The position numbers were made by a program, and so were the translations under genes. DNA of 64,000 nt from Metabacillus schmidteae. Lineage in GTDB: Bacteria > Bacillota > Bacilli > Bacillales > Bacillaceae. Shown piece by piece: positions 8,041 through 16,400 of this stretch; position 1 is the first letter of the stretch, and each line of letters starts with the position of its first letter. The DNA is taken from assembly GCF_903166545.1 (NCBI RefSeq), contig NZ_CAESCH010000001.1, forward strand, positions 1,864,001 to 1,928,000, in the 5' to 3' direction. The notes beneath the pieces were generated by a model. The model worked only from the letters and a program-made list of their open reading frames with translations. It did not search any database and was not told where the DNA came from.

Positions 8041-9381
8041 ATGAAACAACATGATTTTACCAGTGGAAGCATTATGAAGCAGGTTTGGACATTTTCCCTG
8101 CCGATTATGCTAACAAATTTGCTGCAAATATCGTATCAGTTTGTTGACAGCTTATGGGTAGGAAACCTGTTGGGAGCTGATGCATTAGGAGCAATCGCTG
8201 TATCGAGTACTGTCATCTTTACCATTTTATCATTCATTATTGGGATTAATAATGCAACGCTCACAATTCTTTCACAACAAAAAGGAAAGGATAATGAAAC
8301 GGGATTAAAAAATTACCTTAATGCATTTGTTGTTGTCTTAACAGCCCTATCAATACTATTAGGTATCGCGGGTTATATTTTATCAGAGAGTATTCTCAGA
8401 TGGATGAGTACTCCTGAATCTATGATTCCTGATGCTACTGCCTACTTAGAAATTAATTTTATCGGAATTTTATTTTTATTTGGCTATAACTTTGTTAGTA
8501 CTGTGCTAAGAGCACTTGGCGATAGCAAAACACCGATCCGATATGTCATGATCGCTGTAGTTTTAAATGCTGTATTAGATCCATTATTTATTTACGTGTT
8601 TAACCTCGGAATTGCAGGTGCAGCTTATGCAACTATCCTTTCTCAAGGAATATCCTTTGTTTATGGGATATGGGATACATTAAAAAGAAAGTTAGTACCT
8701 TTTATCATGCCGAAGCTGCCTTCTAGTGATGAAGTGTCGACAATCATGAAGCTGGGATTGCCTTCCGGGTTACAAATGACGGTTATTTCAGCAGGTGTCA
8801 TGGCGATTATGAGTGTTGTCAACTCTTTTGGTAGTGATGTAGTAGCTGGATTTGGAGCGGCTCAAAGACTTGATAGCTTGATTATGCTTCCAGCAATGGC
8901 TCTTGGGACTGCAGTTAATAGTATGGCAGGACAAAATATAGGGGCTAAGAAGTGGAGACGTGTTCATGACATTGCAAAATATGGTGTTATATTTAATTTA
9001 GTTATAATGGTCTTCATAAGTACAATTGTGGTGCTTTTTGCTGAATGGGGGATAAAACTATTTATAGGGGAAGAAGAAGCAGTGCAATTTGGCACAGATT
9101 ATTTAAAAATAATCGCTTTTTTCTATCCATTTCTCGGAATTAATTTTATTTTAAATGGAATCGTCCGTGCGTCTGGGGCTATGTTTCAAGTGTTAATCTT
9201 AAATATAGTTTCTTTCTGGATTCTTAGATATCCTTTGTCCTATTTGTGCTCAATTTGGTTTGGGGACAATGGGATTGCTATAGGAATGGGGCTTAGCTTT
9301 GTTATCAGCAGTGTGATTGCCTTCTCTTATTATAAGGTAGGTAAATGGGATAAAATTGAGTTATCAGCTAGAGAAAAATAA
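8041..9381 (+). CDS. MATE-family multidrug efflux transporter
   Basis: A 446-residue protein with about 12 transmembrane segments in two homologous halves, the architecture of the MATE (NorM/DinF/YpnP) family that exports cationic or other toxic compounds using Na+ or H+. The N-terminal half has FSLPIMLTNLLQISYQFVDSLWVG, and the second half opens at LGLPSGLQMTVISAG with the matching AAQRLDSLIMLPAMALGTAVNSMAGQNIGA. The in-frame ATG at 8023 lacks a ribosome site. The ATG at 8041 has GAGAGGAAG upstream and is chosen. No regulator is adjacent. Confidence 0.92.
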   Translation: MKQHDFTSGSIMKQVWTFSLPIMLTNLLQISYQFVDSLWVGNLLGADALGAIAVSSTVIFTILSFIIGINNATLTILSQQKGKDNETGLKNYLNAFVVVLTALSILLGIAGYILSESILRWMSTPESMIPDATAYLEINFIGILFLFGYNFVSTVLRALGDSKTPIRYVMIAVVLNAVLDPLFIYVFNLGIAGAAYATILSQGISFVYGIWDTLKRKLVPFIMPKLPSSDEVSTIMKLGLPSGLQMTVISAGVMAIMSVVNSFGSDVVAGFGAAQRLDSLIMLPAMALGTAVNSMAGQNIGAKKWRRVHDIAKYGVIFNLVIMVFISTIVVLFAEWGIKLFIGEEEAVQFGTDYLKIIAFFYPFLGINFILNGIVRASGAMFQVLILNIVSFWILRYPLSYLCSIWFGDNGIAIGMGLSFVISSVIAFSYYKVGKWDKIELSAREK

Positions 9382-9393
9382 TACAAAATAGTC

Positions 9394-9422
9394 TTGACAG
9401 TCAGTGAAATACTCGGCATAAT
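9394..9422 (+). promoter_or_regulatory. Sigma-A promoter of the T-box-proBA transcript
   Basis: TTGACA (9394-9399) and CATAAT (9417-9422) with a 17-base spacer, directly before the T-box leader. Confidence 0.8.
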
Positions 9423-9431
9423 AAATAAAAA

Positions 9432-9684
9432 TCACAGTGAACGTTCTAATAGAGGACTAGTATGCGGGAACTTTTTTTCACAGAGAGTGAAGTTTATAAG
9501 CTGAAAGACTTCATATTAAAAAGCCGTTGAACCTACCTCTTGAGTCCTATGTAAACATAGGCGCAACCCTGGCGTTAAAAAGGGCAAAGAGGGATGTGAA
9601 AGTACTTCATATCCAATCAAGGTGGTACCACGGAAGCTAAGCTCCTTTCGTCCTTATTTTATAGGATGAGAGGTGCTTTTTTTT
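9432..9684 (+). ncRNA. T-box riboswitch (proline), leader of proBA
   Basis: A classic T-box leader about 250 bases long. Its diagnostic antiterminator sequence AAGGTGGTACCACGG (9620-9634) pairs with the uncharged tRNA acceptor end. It is followed by a terminator whose left arm (CTCCTTTCGTCCTTA) and right arm (GGATGAGAGGTGC) end in eight T residues. Stem I carries AGAGAGTGAAG in the 5' half. A GAACCTACC segment around 9527 gives CCT as the likely specifier codon, consistent with tRNA-Pro and with proBA downstream. Transcription should continue when prolyl-tRNA is uncharged. The specifier was read by eye. Confidence 0.92.
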
Positions 9685-9743
9685 ATTAAGTATGTTTTTA
9701 AGGCTGAACAGGCGCTTGCGCTAATTTACTGGAGGAAATAGAG

Positions 9744-10844
9744 ATGGATAAGAAGCGAATTGTTGTCAAAATTGGAAGCAGCTCCTTAACAAATGCAAAA
9801 GGACAAATTGATCAGGAAAAATTCACAGATCATGTTGAAGCTGTTGCGGCTCTTAGAGAGGCCGGACATGAAGTATTGCTCGTATCATCCGGGGCAGTTG
9901 CAGCTGGATTTGCCCGCTTAGGATATCCTACTCGTCCGATTACCCTAAAGGGAAAACAAGCAGCTGCTGCAGTAGGTCAAAGCTTGCTTGTTCAATCTTA
10001 TATCGAACAATTCAGTCAGCATCATATTGTACCGGCCCAAATACTTCTTACTCGAAATGATTTTTCAAAACAAGAGCGTTATAAAAATGCCTATGCAACG
10101 GTAACAGAATTATTAGAGCGGGGAATATTACCTGTAATTAATGAAAACGACACAGTTTCTGTTGAAGAACTGACATTTGGTGATAATGATATGCTTTCAG
10201 CTCTTGTAAGTGGGCTTGTTCATGCAGATCAGCTTATTATTCTAACAGATATAAATGGACTTTATGACTCAAACCCAAACAAAAATCCACTTGCCAAGAG
10301 AATCGATTATTTAGCTGACGTGACAGATGATATGCTGGAGGTGGCCGGGGGATCTGGTTCAAAGGTTGGAACAGGTGGGATGAAGTCTAAGCTAATGGCA
10401 GCTAAAACAGCACTTTCATTAGGTGTACAGGTTTTTATAGGGCTTGGAAAAGGTAGAAATAAGCTTGTTGATATTATGCTTGGCAACGGAGATGGCACAT
10501 ATATAGGGAAAGAAGGTCTTCAAGCTGTTAACAATAGTCGCCAATGGATTGCGCTTCATTCAGAAATATCTGGTACAATTTTTGTTGATCAAGGTGCAGA
10601 AGATGCACTTGTGTATAAAGGGAAAAGCCTTCTGCCAGCTGGAGTTTACGATATTGAAGGATCATTTGAGAAACATGATGTTGTAGAAGTTGTCGGTCCA
10701 CAAGGTATACTTGGGAAGGGTGAAGTGCTTTTTTCATCAGAGGAGCTTAAAGAAGCAATGGGAAAAAGAAGTGAGGAATTACACAAAGACGAGGTTTTAT
10801 CTTCCATTGTTGTGATTCATCGAAATAAATGGGTAAAAGCATAG
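9744..10844 (+). CDS. proB: Glutamate 5-kinase (ProB)
   Basis: A 366-residue first enzyme of proline synthesis: ATP-dependent phosphorylation of glutamate to gamma-glutamyl phosphate. An amino-acid-kinase domain (about 1-260; [48 protein letters not shown]) is followed by a C-terminal PUA domain (about 275-355), as in other full-length ProB proteins. The start has CTGGAGGAA 9 bases upstream. It is followed after 13 bases by proA. Expression should depend on the T-box upstream. Feedback inhibition by proline is usual for the family but cannot be judged here. Confidence 0.97.
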   Translation: MDKKRIVVKIGSSSLTNAKGQIDQEKFTDHVEAVAALREAGHEVLLVSSGAVAAGFARLGYPTRPITLKGKQAAAAVGQSLLVQSYIEQFSQHHIVPAQILLTRNDFSKQERYKNAYATVTELLERGILPVINENDTVSVEELTFGDNDMLSALVSGLVHADQLIILTDINGLYDSNPNKNPLAKRIDYLADVTDDMLEVAGGSGSKVGTGGMKSKLMAAKTALSLGVQVFIGLGKGRNKLVDIMLGNGDGTYIGKEGLQAVNNSRQWIALHSEISGTIFVDQGAEDALVYKGKSLLPAGVYDIEGSFEKHDVVEVVGPQGILGKGEVLFSSEELKEAMGKRSEELHKDEVLSSIVVIHRNKWVKA

Positions 10845-10857
10845 AGGGGGAAATGAG

Positions 10858-12105
10858 ATGAGTGAAGTTCTTGTAAAAGGAAAAGCGGCTAAAGAAGCAA
10901 GTTTTGCATTGGTTGATATTTCAACAGAAGAAAAAAATGAGGCATTAGCTAAAATTGCTGATCAGCTTTTAGTAGATCAGAGTACGATCATTGAGGAAAA
11001 TAAAAAAGATCTAGAAGCAGGAAAGAAGAATGGTTTATCTGACAGTGTGTTAGATCGAATTATGCTTAATGAAAAGCGAATACACGATATGGCAGAAGCT
11101 ATTCGCTTATTAATTGATCTAAAAGATCCAATTGGAGAAACAATCGAAACAATTGAAAAAGAAAATGGACTACGTATAAAGAAAAACAGAGTACCGATCG
11201 GTGTAATCGGTATGATTTACGAAGCTCGTCCAAATGTAACCGTAGATGCAGCAACACTTACCTTAAAAACAGGGAATGCAGTTATTTTAAGAGGTAGCTC
11301 TTCTGCAAGCTTCTCAAATCAAGTGCTTATTAGATCCATTCATAAGGCACTTGAGAAAAGTACCGTTCCAGTCAATGCTATTCAATTGATTGAAGATACA
11401 AGCAGGGAAACAGCGAAAGAGCTCTTTCATCTGAAGGAGTATTTAGATGTTTTAATTCCACGTGGCGGGAAAAATTTAATTGATACAGTTGTAAGGGAAG
11501 CTTCTGTACCGGTTCTTGAAACAGGAGCAGGAAACTGTCATGTATTTATTGATGAAACAGCGGACTATCAAATGGCAGAAAACATTGTCATCAACGGTAA
11601 AACGCAGCGCCCTTCTGTTTGTAATGCAATTGAGACTATTTTAATAGAAGAAAAATGGTTTTCACAAAATGGGAGAAGCTTACTTGAATCACTAGATGCA
11701 CATCAAGTTGAGATTTTTGGAGATAACAAAGTTACAAGTGTGTTCGAAAAAGCCAAGTCAGCTACTGAAGAGGACTGGCATACAGAGTATCTAGCTTTAT
11801 CAGTTAGTGTGAAAATAATAAAAGATGTTGATGAAGCCATTCAACACATTAACACATATGGTACAAAACATTCAGAAGCAATTGTGACGAAAAATGAGCA
11901 ACATGCTGCAACGTTTTTAAATAAAGTTGACGCAGCAGCGGTGTACCATAATGCATCCACTCGTTTTACAGATGGATCCGAATTTGGATATGGTGCAGAA
12001 ATAGGGATCAGCACCCAAAAACTGCATGCAAGAGGTCCGATGGGGTTACAAGCATTAACATCCAGTAAGTACTTTGTTTATGGAACAGGTCAGGTTCGAA
12101 ATTAA
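10858..12105 (+). CDS. proA: Gamma-glutamyl phosphate reductase (ProA)
   Basis: A 415-residue NADPH-dependent reductase converting gamma-glutamyl phosphate to glutamate-5-semialdehyde, the second step of proline synthesis. It is an aldehyde-dehydrogenase-fold protein with signatures [17 protein letters not shown] (cofactor region), [22 protein letters not shown] and the catalytic Cys in [10 protein letters not shown] (about residue 255). Its length is normal. It lies 13 bases after proB with AGAGGGGGAAAT as ribosome site, and a strong terminator follows. No proC is present in the window. Confidence 0.97.
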   Translation: MSEVLVKGKAAKEASFALVDISTEEKNEALAKIADQLLVDQSTIIEENKKDLEAGKKNGLSDSVLDRIMLNEKRIHDMAEAIRLLIDLKDPIGETIETIEKENGLRIKKNRVPIGVIGMIYEARPNVTVDAATLTLKTGNAVILRGSSSASFSNQVLIRSIHKALEKSTVPVNAIQLIEDTSRETAKELFHLKEYLDVLIPRGGKNLIDTVVREASVPVLETGAGNCHVFIDETADYQMAENIVINGKTQRPSVCNAIETILIEEKWFSQNGRSLLESLDAHQVEIFGDNKVTSVFEKAKSATEEDWHTEYLALSVSVKIIKDVDEAIQHINTYGTKHSEAIVTKNEQHAATFLNKVDAAAVYHNASTRFTDGSEFGYGAEIGISTQKLHARGPMGLQALTSSKYFVYGTGQVRN

Positions 12106-12114
12106 TCTTTCTTT

Positions 12115-12148
12115 AAAACTTCTAAGGAAATTCCTTAGAAGTTTTTGT
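12115..12148 (+). terminator. Intrinsic terminator after proBA
   Basis: A long hairpin (AAAACTTCTAAGGAA / TTCCTTAGAAGTTTT) followed by T residues. Confidence 0.9.
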
Positions 12149-12248
12149 TTGTATATGCCTTTTGCATTTTTTTCATCCAGTTACTGTGACAAAAGATGTG
12201 ATTTTATGTAATAAGTGGGTTAATAAAAGGTTTTTATTCTTAATATGG

Positions 12249-12254
12249 TATAAT
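12249..12254 (+). promoter_or_regulatory. Extended -10 promoter of the small toxin gene
   Basis: TGGTATAAT forms an extended -10 element (TGnTATAAT) with no strong -35 box, 66 bases before the toxin start codon. Confidence 0.6.
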
Positions 12255-12319
12255 TTAGAAAGTTACAATGCTGGGTATGGGCAGCGGTGGTACTCCCGAG
12301 GCAGAGCGGGGGTGGTGCC

Positions 12320-12424
12320 GTGTATATCACAAGAGATGAATTGGATACAATGATCGCTTTTGCTGCTTTGGTCGTTTCGATTATTGTCGCAACTAGAAAT
12401 AGCGGGAATAATAAAAACGACTAG
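12320..12424 (+). CDS. Small hydrophobic toxin-like peptide (Hol_Tox/TxpA-type, type I toxin-antitoxin)
   Basis: A 34-codon frame starting with GTG. It has an N-terminal acidic helix (ITRDELDTM), one membrane span (IAFAALVVSIIVAT) and a charged Asn/Lys-rich tail. This matches the layout of the putative holin-like toxins of Gram-positive type I toxin-antitoxin loci. The ribosome site GGGGGTGG (12308-12315) can pair with the upstream ACTCCCG (12292-12298), hiding it in the mRNA, as is common for such toxins. A convergent promoter and terminator define an antisense RNA across its 3' end. The assignment comes from architecture plus the LMIAF-like core, since a sequence this short gives weak homology. 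Confidence 0.72.
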   Translation: MYITRDELDTMIAFAALVVSIIVATRNSGNNKND

Positions 12425-12463
12425 CCCACCCTGACATTTGGCGATGAGGGTAGTGGAGCTAGT
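12420..12463 (-). terminator. Hairpin overlapping toxin stop codon; terminator of antisense RNA
   Basis: Arms ACTAGC...CCAC and GTGG-a-GCTAGT. A T run follows only on the minus strand. Confidence 0.7.
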
Positions 12464-12527
12464 CTGTGGTTCTAGTTGCCTCAGCCACCGCAACTTTACA
12501 CTGCGGAGTAACTAAAGCTTATAAAGG

Positions 12528-12565
12528 CGGTTGGTGTTCGTGCACCAATCGTCTATTAGTATTTG
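12528..12565 (+). terminator. Probable end of toxin mRNA
   Basis: Hairpin CGGTTGGTG / CACCAATCG with a short loop followed by a T-rich segment. It is placed just inside the start of the antisense RNA, so the two transcripts would overlap by roughly 130-150 bases. Confidence 0.55.
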
Positions 12566-12845
12566 TTCTTTCCTCTATCATATACCAATCTTACCCAGGT
12601 ATCAAGTTGCAGATGCCTGATAATTATTATTCAAACATCCTCTAAAAAGCTTAGTTTTCCACATATAATATGATACCGGTTTATTATTAAATATTAATGG
12701 AAAATAGTGTGATGCAAGAGTATAAGTAAGACATGACTATTCTTAAGATCCATCAAATGATAAAATGGGAAAGTCTTAAGGGAAGCTGTTAATATAGAGT
12801 ACCTGATGCAACGACATATTTATAGGTACAAAAGGAAGAGAATTC

Positions 12846-14285
12846 GTGATAACGTCATTATTAATATTTACAATTGGCTTGTTACCTTTAGTTCTGGCAA
12901 TAAATGTAACAAGGGTTTATAAAGGATCGCAATTAGGAATTGTTTTGTTGCTATTTATGTGTTCCATTACATTATGGCAACTGGATATTGGAGTTCTTTA
13001 TTTAAAAGGAATTGTCCCGGAAGAATGGATTTTGAATTTATTCCGCTTTTTTCGAATTGGAACAACTGGTGTTGTACCGGTTATTTTTTATTTAATTTAC
13101 CTTTTGCTTAATAAGCACACACCAAATATAAAAAACAAAACAGAATATAGTTTTTTTCAATCATTTTTTAACCTGAAAGTATTTGGGGGATTGGTTTTGT
13201 GGAGTGTATGGGTTTATGCGATTAGCTGGACTAAATGGGGAATTGAAGGATTAAGAGTTGTCCAAACAGCAGATCCTAACACAAGTATTTATTTTCCTGT
13301 ATATGGAGATTATCATTTTCTGTACCTAATACACACAGGTACGGTCCTCTTTTTCCTGATCATCGTTGTGATTACTTGTAGAGGGATTCAGAATGCTTCA
13401 TTAAAGTCGTTTTTGCGAACTTTTGCCTATTGTTCCATATTTTTATTGCTAACTGGATTTTTGAATTTTATCCCTGGGACAGGTTCAGTTCTCAGCAGTA
13501 TTGGGGTTATTATTTTTTCATCAAGCATTATTTTTTCTTTCGTTAAAATGAATAATATCGTCTCAATAAACTATAATTTATTGAAAGAACGTCAGAAAAA
13601 GCTTGATTATATAGGAAATCTTTCCTCAAGTTTAATACATGAAGTGAAAAATAATATTCAAATTATTAAAGGTTATTCCAAGCTGGTTGCTGAAACGACT
13701 GATTTACCAACACAAAGTGAAAATTACGTGAGCATGATTCACCTAGGAACAAGCCAGCTTGAACAATTAACACATCATTACTCGGAATATATAAAAAAGA
13801 AAACTGTTGAGTTTAAAGATGCAGACTTAAACCGGATAATTCAGGAAGCGATTGAATTTACGAGTGAATTAAGGAAAGAGCAGAAAATTGACATTTGTTT
13901 TGAGCAAAAATATAAACCTCTAAAGGCATTTGCTAGTCCTACCTATTTGAAGCAGGTGTTTATTAATCTTATCAAAAATAGCTGTGAATCAATTGATGAA
14001 TTTAAAACGAATCGTAATATTGCTATAAAAACAGATATTGTAGCTGATAAAATTATCATTGATATTTCAGATAGTGGGAAAGGGATATGTAAAGATCAAT
14101 GGGAAAGTATTTTTGATCCATTTAATTCTACGAAAGAATTAGGAATGGGCATGGGTCTCCCATTTGTGAGAAAAATAATTTTTGAACATAGAGGGGAAAT
14201 TTTTGTTCTTAAAAGCAGTCAGGATGGAACAACATTTCGGGTGATATTACCACAATATGAGTTTAGTGAATTGAATCCGTCATGA
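12846..14285 (+). CDS. Orphan membrane sensor histidine kinase
   Basis: A 479-residue kinase. About seven hydrophobic segments fill residues 1-235, with no large extracellular domain. They are followed by a dimerisation/phosphoacceptor helix (SLIHEVKNNIQIIKGYSKL, His265) and a HATPase_c domain with N box (FINLIKNSCESIDE), G1 box (DISDSGKGI) and G2 box (GMGMGLPFV). The start is GTG with AAAGGAAGAG upstream. No response regulator is adjacent. In Bacillus, orphan membrane kinases of this size (for example KinB) often feed the sporulation phosphorelay. That is an inference, and the HEVKN box lacks the usual proline. Confidence 0.88.
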   Translation: MITSLLIFTIGLLPLVLAINVTRVYKGSQLGIVLLLFMCSITLWQLDIGVLYLKGIVPEEWILNLFRFFRIGTTGVVPVIFYLIYLLLNKHTPNIKNKTEYSFFQSFFNLKVFGGLVLWSVWVYAISWTKWGIEGLRVVQTADPNTSIYFPVYGDYHFLYLIHTGTVLFFLIIVVITCRGIQNASLKSFLRTFAYCSIFLLLTGFLNFIPGTGSVLSSIGVIIFSSSIIFSFVKMNNIVSINYNLLKERQKKLDYIGNLSSSLIHEVKNNIQIIKGYSKLVAETTDLPTQSENYVSMIHLGTSQLEQLTHHYSEYIKKKTVEFKDADLNRIIQEAIEFTSELRKEQKIDICFEQKYKPLKAFASPTYLKQVFINLIKNSCESIDEFKTNRNIAIKTDIVADKIIIDISDSGKGICKDQWESIFDPFNSTKELGMGMGLPFVRKIIFEHRGEIFVLKSSQDGTTFRVILPQYEFSELNPS

Positions 14286-14286
14286 A

Positions 14287-14321
14287 AAAGGAGAGACTTT
14301 ATATTTAAAAGTCTCTCCTTT
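14287..14321 (+). terminator. Terminator after the orphan histidine kinase
   Basis: Stem AAAGGAGAGACTTT / AAAAGTCTCTCCTTT. Confidence 0.85.
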
Positions 14322-14368
14322 AGTTTATACTATCAAAAAGTATATAAATTTTATGGATGATAGTATAA

Positions 14369-14418
14369 GAAAAACTAAGGCTTTCGCCATTAGGTCTTGG
14401 CGACAAGCCAATTTTTTC
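14369..14418. terminator. Bidirectional hairpin element between kinase gene and chrA
   Basis: GAAAAACTAAGGCTT, then TCGCCA, an 8-base loop, TGGCGA, then AAGCCAATTTTTTC: a two-part stem flanked by A and T tracts. It ends 4 bases before the chrA stop on the minus strand. A related sequence occurs at 24673-24717. Confidence 0.7.
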
Positions 14419-14421
14419 TAA

Positions 14422-15615
14422 TTACAGGAACGTTAATAGATAGCCTCCTATAGCCCCAGTTAGAACAATTACCCATGGTGGGAACTTCCAATAGACAAGC
14501 ATACTAAACAGAATCCCCGCAAATGCGAAATCTTTAGAGGACAAAATGGAGCTGGTCCAAATAGGATGGTAAAATGCTGAAATTAATATTCCGACTACAG
14601 CAGCATTTACCCCCATTAGGGCACCTTTAATCTTTGGGTTACGACGTAGTGAGTCCCAAAATGGAAGAGTCCCATAAATGAGCAGGAAAGCTGGCAAGAA
14701 AATCGCTACAGTTGCCAATAGTCCCCCTTGCCAACCGTTCATTACAGCTCCTAAATAGGCAGAAAATGTAAAAAGTGGTCCTGGTACAGCCTGTGCAACC
14801 CCATAACCCGCAAGAAAGGATTCTTCACTTACCCATCCTGCCGGTACAAATTCACGCTCAAGTAATGGTAAAACAACATGACCTCCGCCAAACACTAATG
14901 AACCAGAGCGGTAAAAACTATCAAACATGGCAATCCAGTTAAGTTGTGTAGCTTCTCTTAAGATTGGTAAAAAAATAAGAAGCCCAAAAAATAGTATTAA
15001 ACAAAACATGGCAAACCTCTTAGAAATTGGAACACGCAAGATTGCATCTTCTGTTTGATTATGTTGTTTATAAAAAAGATAACCTAGAAGTCCAGCAATC
15101 AAAATAACACCTATTTGAATAAAAGTTGTTTGCCATAATAGTGTAGCGACAAGAGCAAATAAAGCTATTGATTTTCGTTTTAAATCAGGTGTGAGGTTTT
15201 TCGCCATTCCTAAAATAGCATGAGCAACAACAGCAACAGCAACAATTTTTAAACCGTGAATCCAACCTGACTCAGCAATATCCAAGCCCTGAAGAATTAA
15301 TGCAAAGATGATAAGTGCAATTACAGATGGTAAAGTAAATCCGATAAATGAAACGATGCCACCAAGTAAACCAGCCCGCATCACCCCGATTCCTATCCCA
15401 ACTTGACTACTTGCTGGACCAGGTAAAAATTGACATAGTGCTACTAAATCTGCATAGGTTTTCTCGTCCAACCATTTTCTTCTTTGAATATATTCATTGT
15501 GAAAGTAGCCTAAATGGGCTACAGGGCCACCAAATGATGTTAACCCTAACCTGGTAGAGATCAGGAGTATCTCTAATAAAGACCTCAAACTCATATTACT
15601 ACTTTTCTCTTTCAT
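14422..15615 (-). CDS. chrA: Chromate transporter, ChrA (CHR) family, two-domain form
   Basis: A 397-residue inner-membrane protein of the chromate ion transporter family. It contains the duplicated CHR domain. The first half has the family motif TSFGGPVAHLGYFHNEYIQRRKWLDE, followed by LCQFLPGPASSQVGI. The second half has the corresponding GSLVFGGGHVVLPLL and GYGVAQAVPGPLFTFSAYLG. About ten membrane spans are predicted. It exports chromate, lowering cytoplasmic Cr(VI). It is encoded 17 bases after a PadR regulator and most likely controlled by it. AGAAGGTGAT is its ribosome site. Confidence 0.93.
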   Translation of the reverse strand: MKEKSSNMSLRSLLEILLISTRLGLTSFGGPVAHLGYFHNEYIQRRKWLDEKTYADLVALCQFLPGPASSQVGIGIGVMRAGLLGGIVSFIGFTLPSVIALIIFALILQGLDIAESGWIHGLKIVAVAVVAHAILGMAKNLTPDLKRKSIALFALVATLLWQTTFIQIGVILIAGLLGYLFYKQHNQTEDAILRVPISKRFAMFCLILFFGLLIFLPILREATQLNWIAMFDSFYRSGSLVFGGGHVVLPLLEREFVPAGWVSEESFLAGYGVAQAVPGPLFTFSAYLGAVMNGWQGGLLATVAIFLPAFLLIYGTLPFWDSLRRNPKIKGALMGVNAAVVGILISAFYHPIWTSSILSSKDFAFAGILFSMLVYWKFPPWVIVLTGAIGGYLLTFL

Positions 15616-15632
15616 CGTATCACCTTCTATCT

Positions 15633-15941
15633 TTAGTCTTTGATTTCCTTAAACAGCTCATAGGCCTTTTTTCTGGCCTCATTTAGAATTTCGCTTCCCT
15701 TTTCGGTTGTGGTATAGTATTTTCGGATTTTCCCCTCAACATTTCGATCTTCTCTAATGAGCAGGCCATCTGATTCCATTGAATGGAGAATGGGATATAG
15801 AGTACCGGAGCCAATACTGTAACCATGTTCCTTAAGCTCTTCGACCATCCAGACACCATAAATAGGGTGTTCCTTTGCATGATGTAATATGTGAATGTGT
15901 ATAAACCCTAGAAAAAGCTTTCGTAATACTTTGTCTTCCAA
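15633..15941 (-). CDS. PadR-family transcriptional regulator
   Basis: A 102-residue winged-helix regulator of the PadR family: HPIYGVWMVEELKEHGYSIGSGTLYPILHSMESDGLL, then the wing (REDRNVEGKIRKYYTTTEKG) and a short C-terminal helix. It starts at TTG with GGAAGGTGAT upstream. It is cotranscribed with chrA, so it probably represses the operon and responds to chromate, like other PadR-ChrA pairs (inference). A perfect palindrome lies 31 bases upstream of the start. Confidence 0.88.
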   Translation of the reverse strand: MEDKVLRKLFLGFIHIHILHHAKEHPIYGVWMVEELKEHGYSIGSGTLYPILHSMESDGLLIREDRNVEGKIRKYYTTTEKGSEILNEARKKAYELFKEIKD

Positions 15942-15971
15942 TTAATCACCTTCCATACATAATAGTGAATA

Positions 15972-15994
15972 TCAATATCGAATTCCGATATTGA
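15972..15994 (-). promoter_or_regulatory. Candidate PadR operator
   Basis: A perfect 9-bp inverted repeat, TCAATATCG-aattc-CGATATTGA, centred about 42 bases upstream of the padR start codon. Confidence 0.6.
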
Positions 15995-16125
15995 AAGTCT
16001 ACAGAAGAATCCCCTAAATATCAAGGAACTATGTTATTCTTTACAAAATCTTTACATAAGGAACTAAAATAAGATCTATTTGTTATACTAATTAAAATTG
16101 GTAGAAAAAGAGAGGTGAAGGAATT

Positions 16126-16317
16126 ATGCAGGGAACAAAACGTGCTGATATAAACTTAGGAACAAAAGTTAAAATCGTCCAAAAGCAAGATCAACGATCA
16201 GGGAAACTAACAGAAGGTATTGTCGCAAAAATCTTAACAAATTCATCTACACATCCACATGGTATAAAGGTAATGTTAGAGTCAGGAATTGTAGGAAGGG
16301 TAAAAGAACTGCTATAA
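16126..16317 (+). CDS. ywbE: YwbE family protein (DUF2196)
   Basis: A 63-residue protein matching the YwbE family: RADINLGTKVKIVQKQDQRSGKLTEGIV followed by STHPHGIKVMLESGIVGRV. It is a small basic beta-rich protein with a KOW-like arrangement. Its function is unknown. AGAGAGGTGAAGG lies upstream of the ATG. It is monocistronic and ends at a bidirectional terminator shared with guaC. Confidence 0.88.
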   Translation: MQGTKRADINLGTKVKIVQKQDQRSGKLTEGIVAKILTNSSTHPHGIKVMLESGIVGRVKELL

Positions 16318-16355
16318 ATTTAATAGGATTATACGTAAATGAAAAATGAACTTCT

Positions 16356-16400
16356 AAAAAGTAAAGAGGAACTGCATAAACAGTTCCTCTTTACTTTTTT
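16356..16400. terminator. Bidirectional terminator between ywbE and guaC
   Basis: Stem AGTAAAGAGGAACTG / CAGTTCCTCTTTACT flanked by A5 and T6 tracts, between convergent genes. Confidence 0.9.

Larger units (their letters stand above)
12412..12570 (-). ncRNA. Candidate antisense RNA antitoxin
   Basis: On the minus strand, TTGATA (12605-12600) and TATGAT (12582-12577) are 17 bases apart, a good sigma-A promoter, predicting a start near 12570. Reading leftward, the transcript would reach the hairpin at 12420-12463, which on this strand is followed by CGTTTTTATTATT, an intrinsic terminator. The roughly 160-base RNA overlaps the last codons and the 3' untranslated region of the toxin mRNA, as RatA does with txpA. 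Confidence 0.65.

Noticed and set aside
12162-12493. Longer frames of 63 and 76 codons over the toxin-antitoxin region
   Set aside because: No ribosome sites and no hydrophobic pattern. They cross the hairpins that define the RNA elements.
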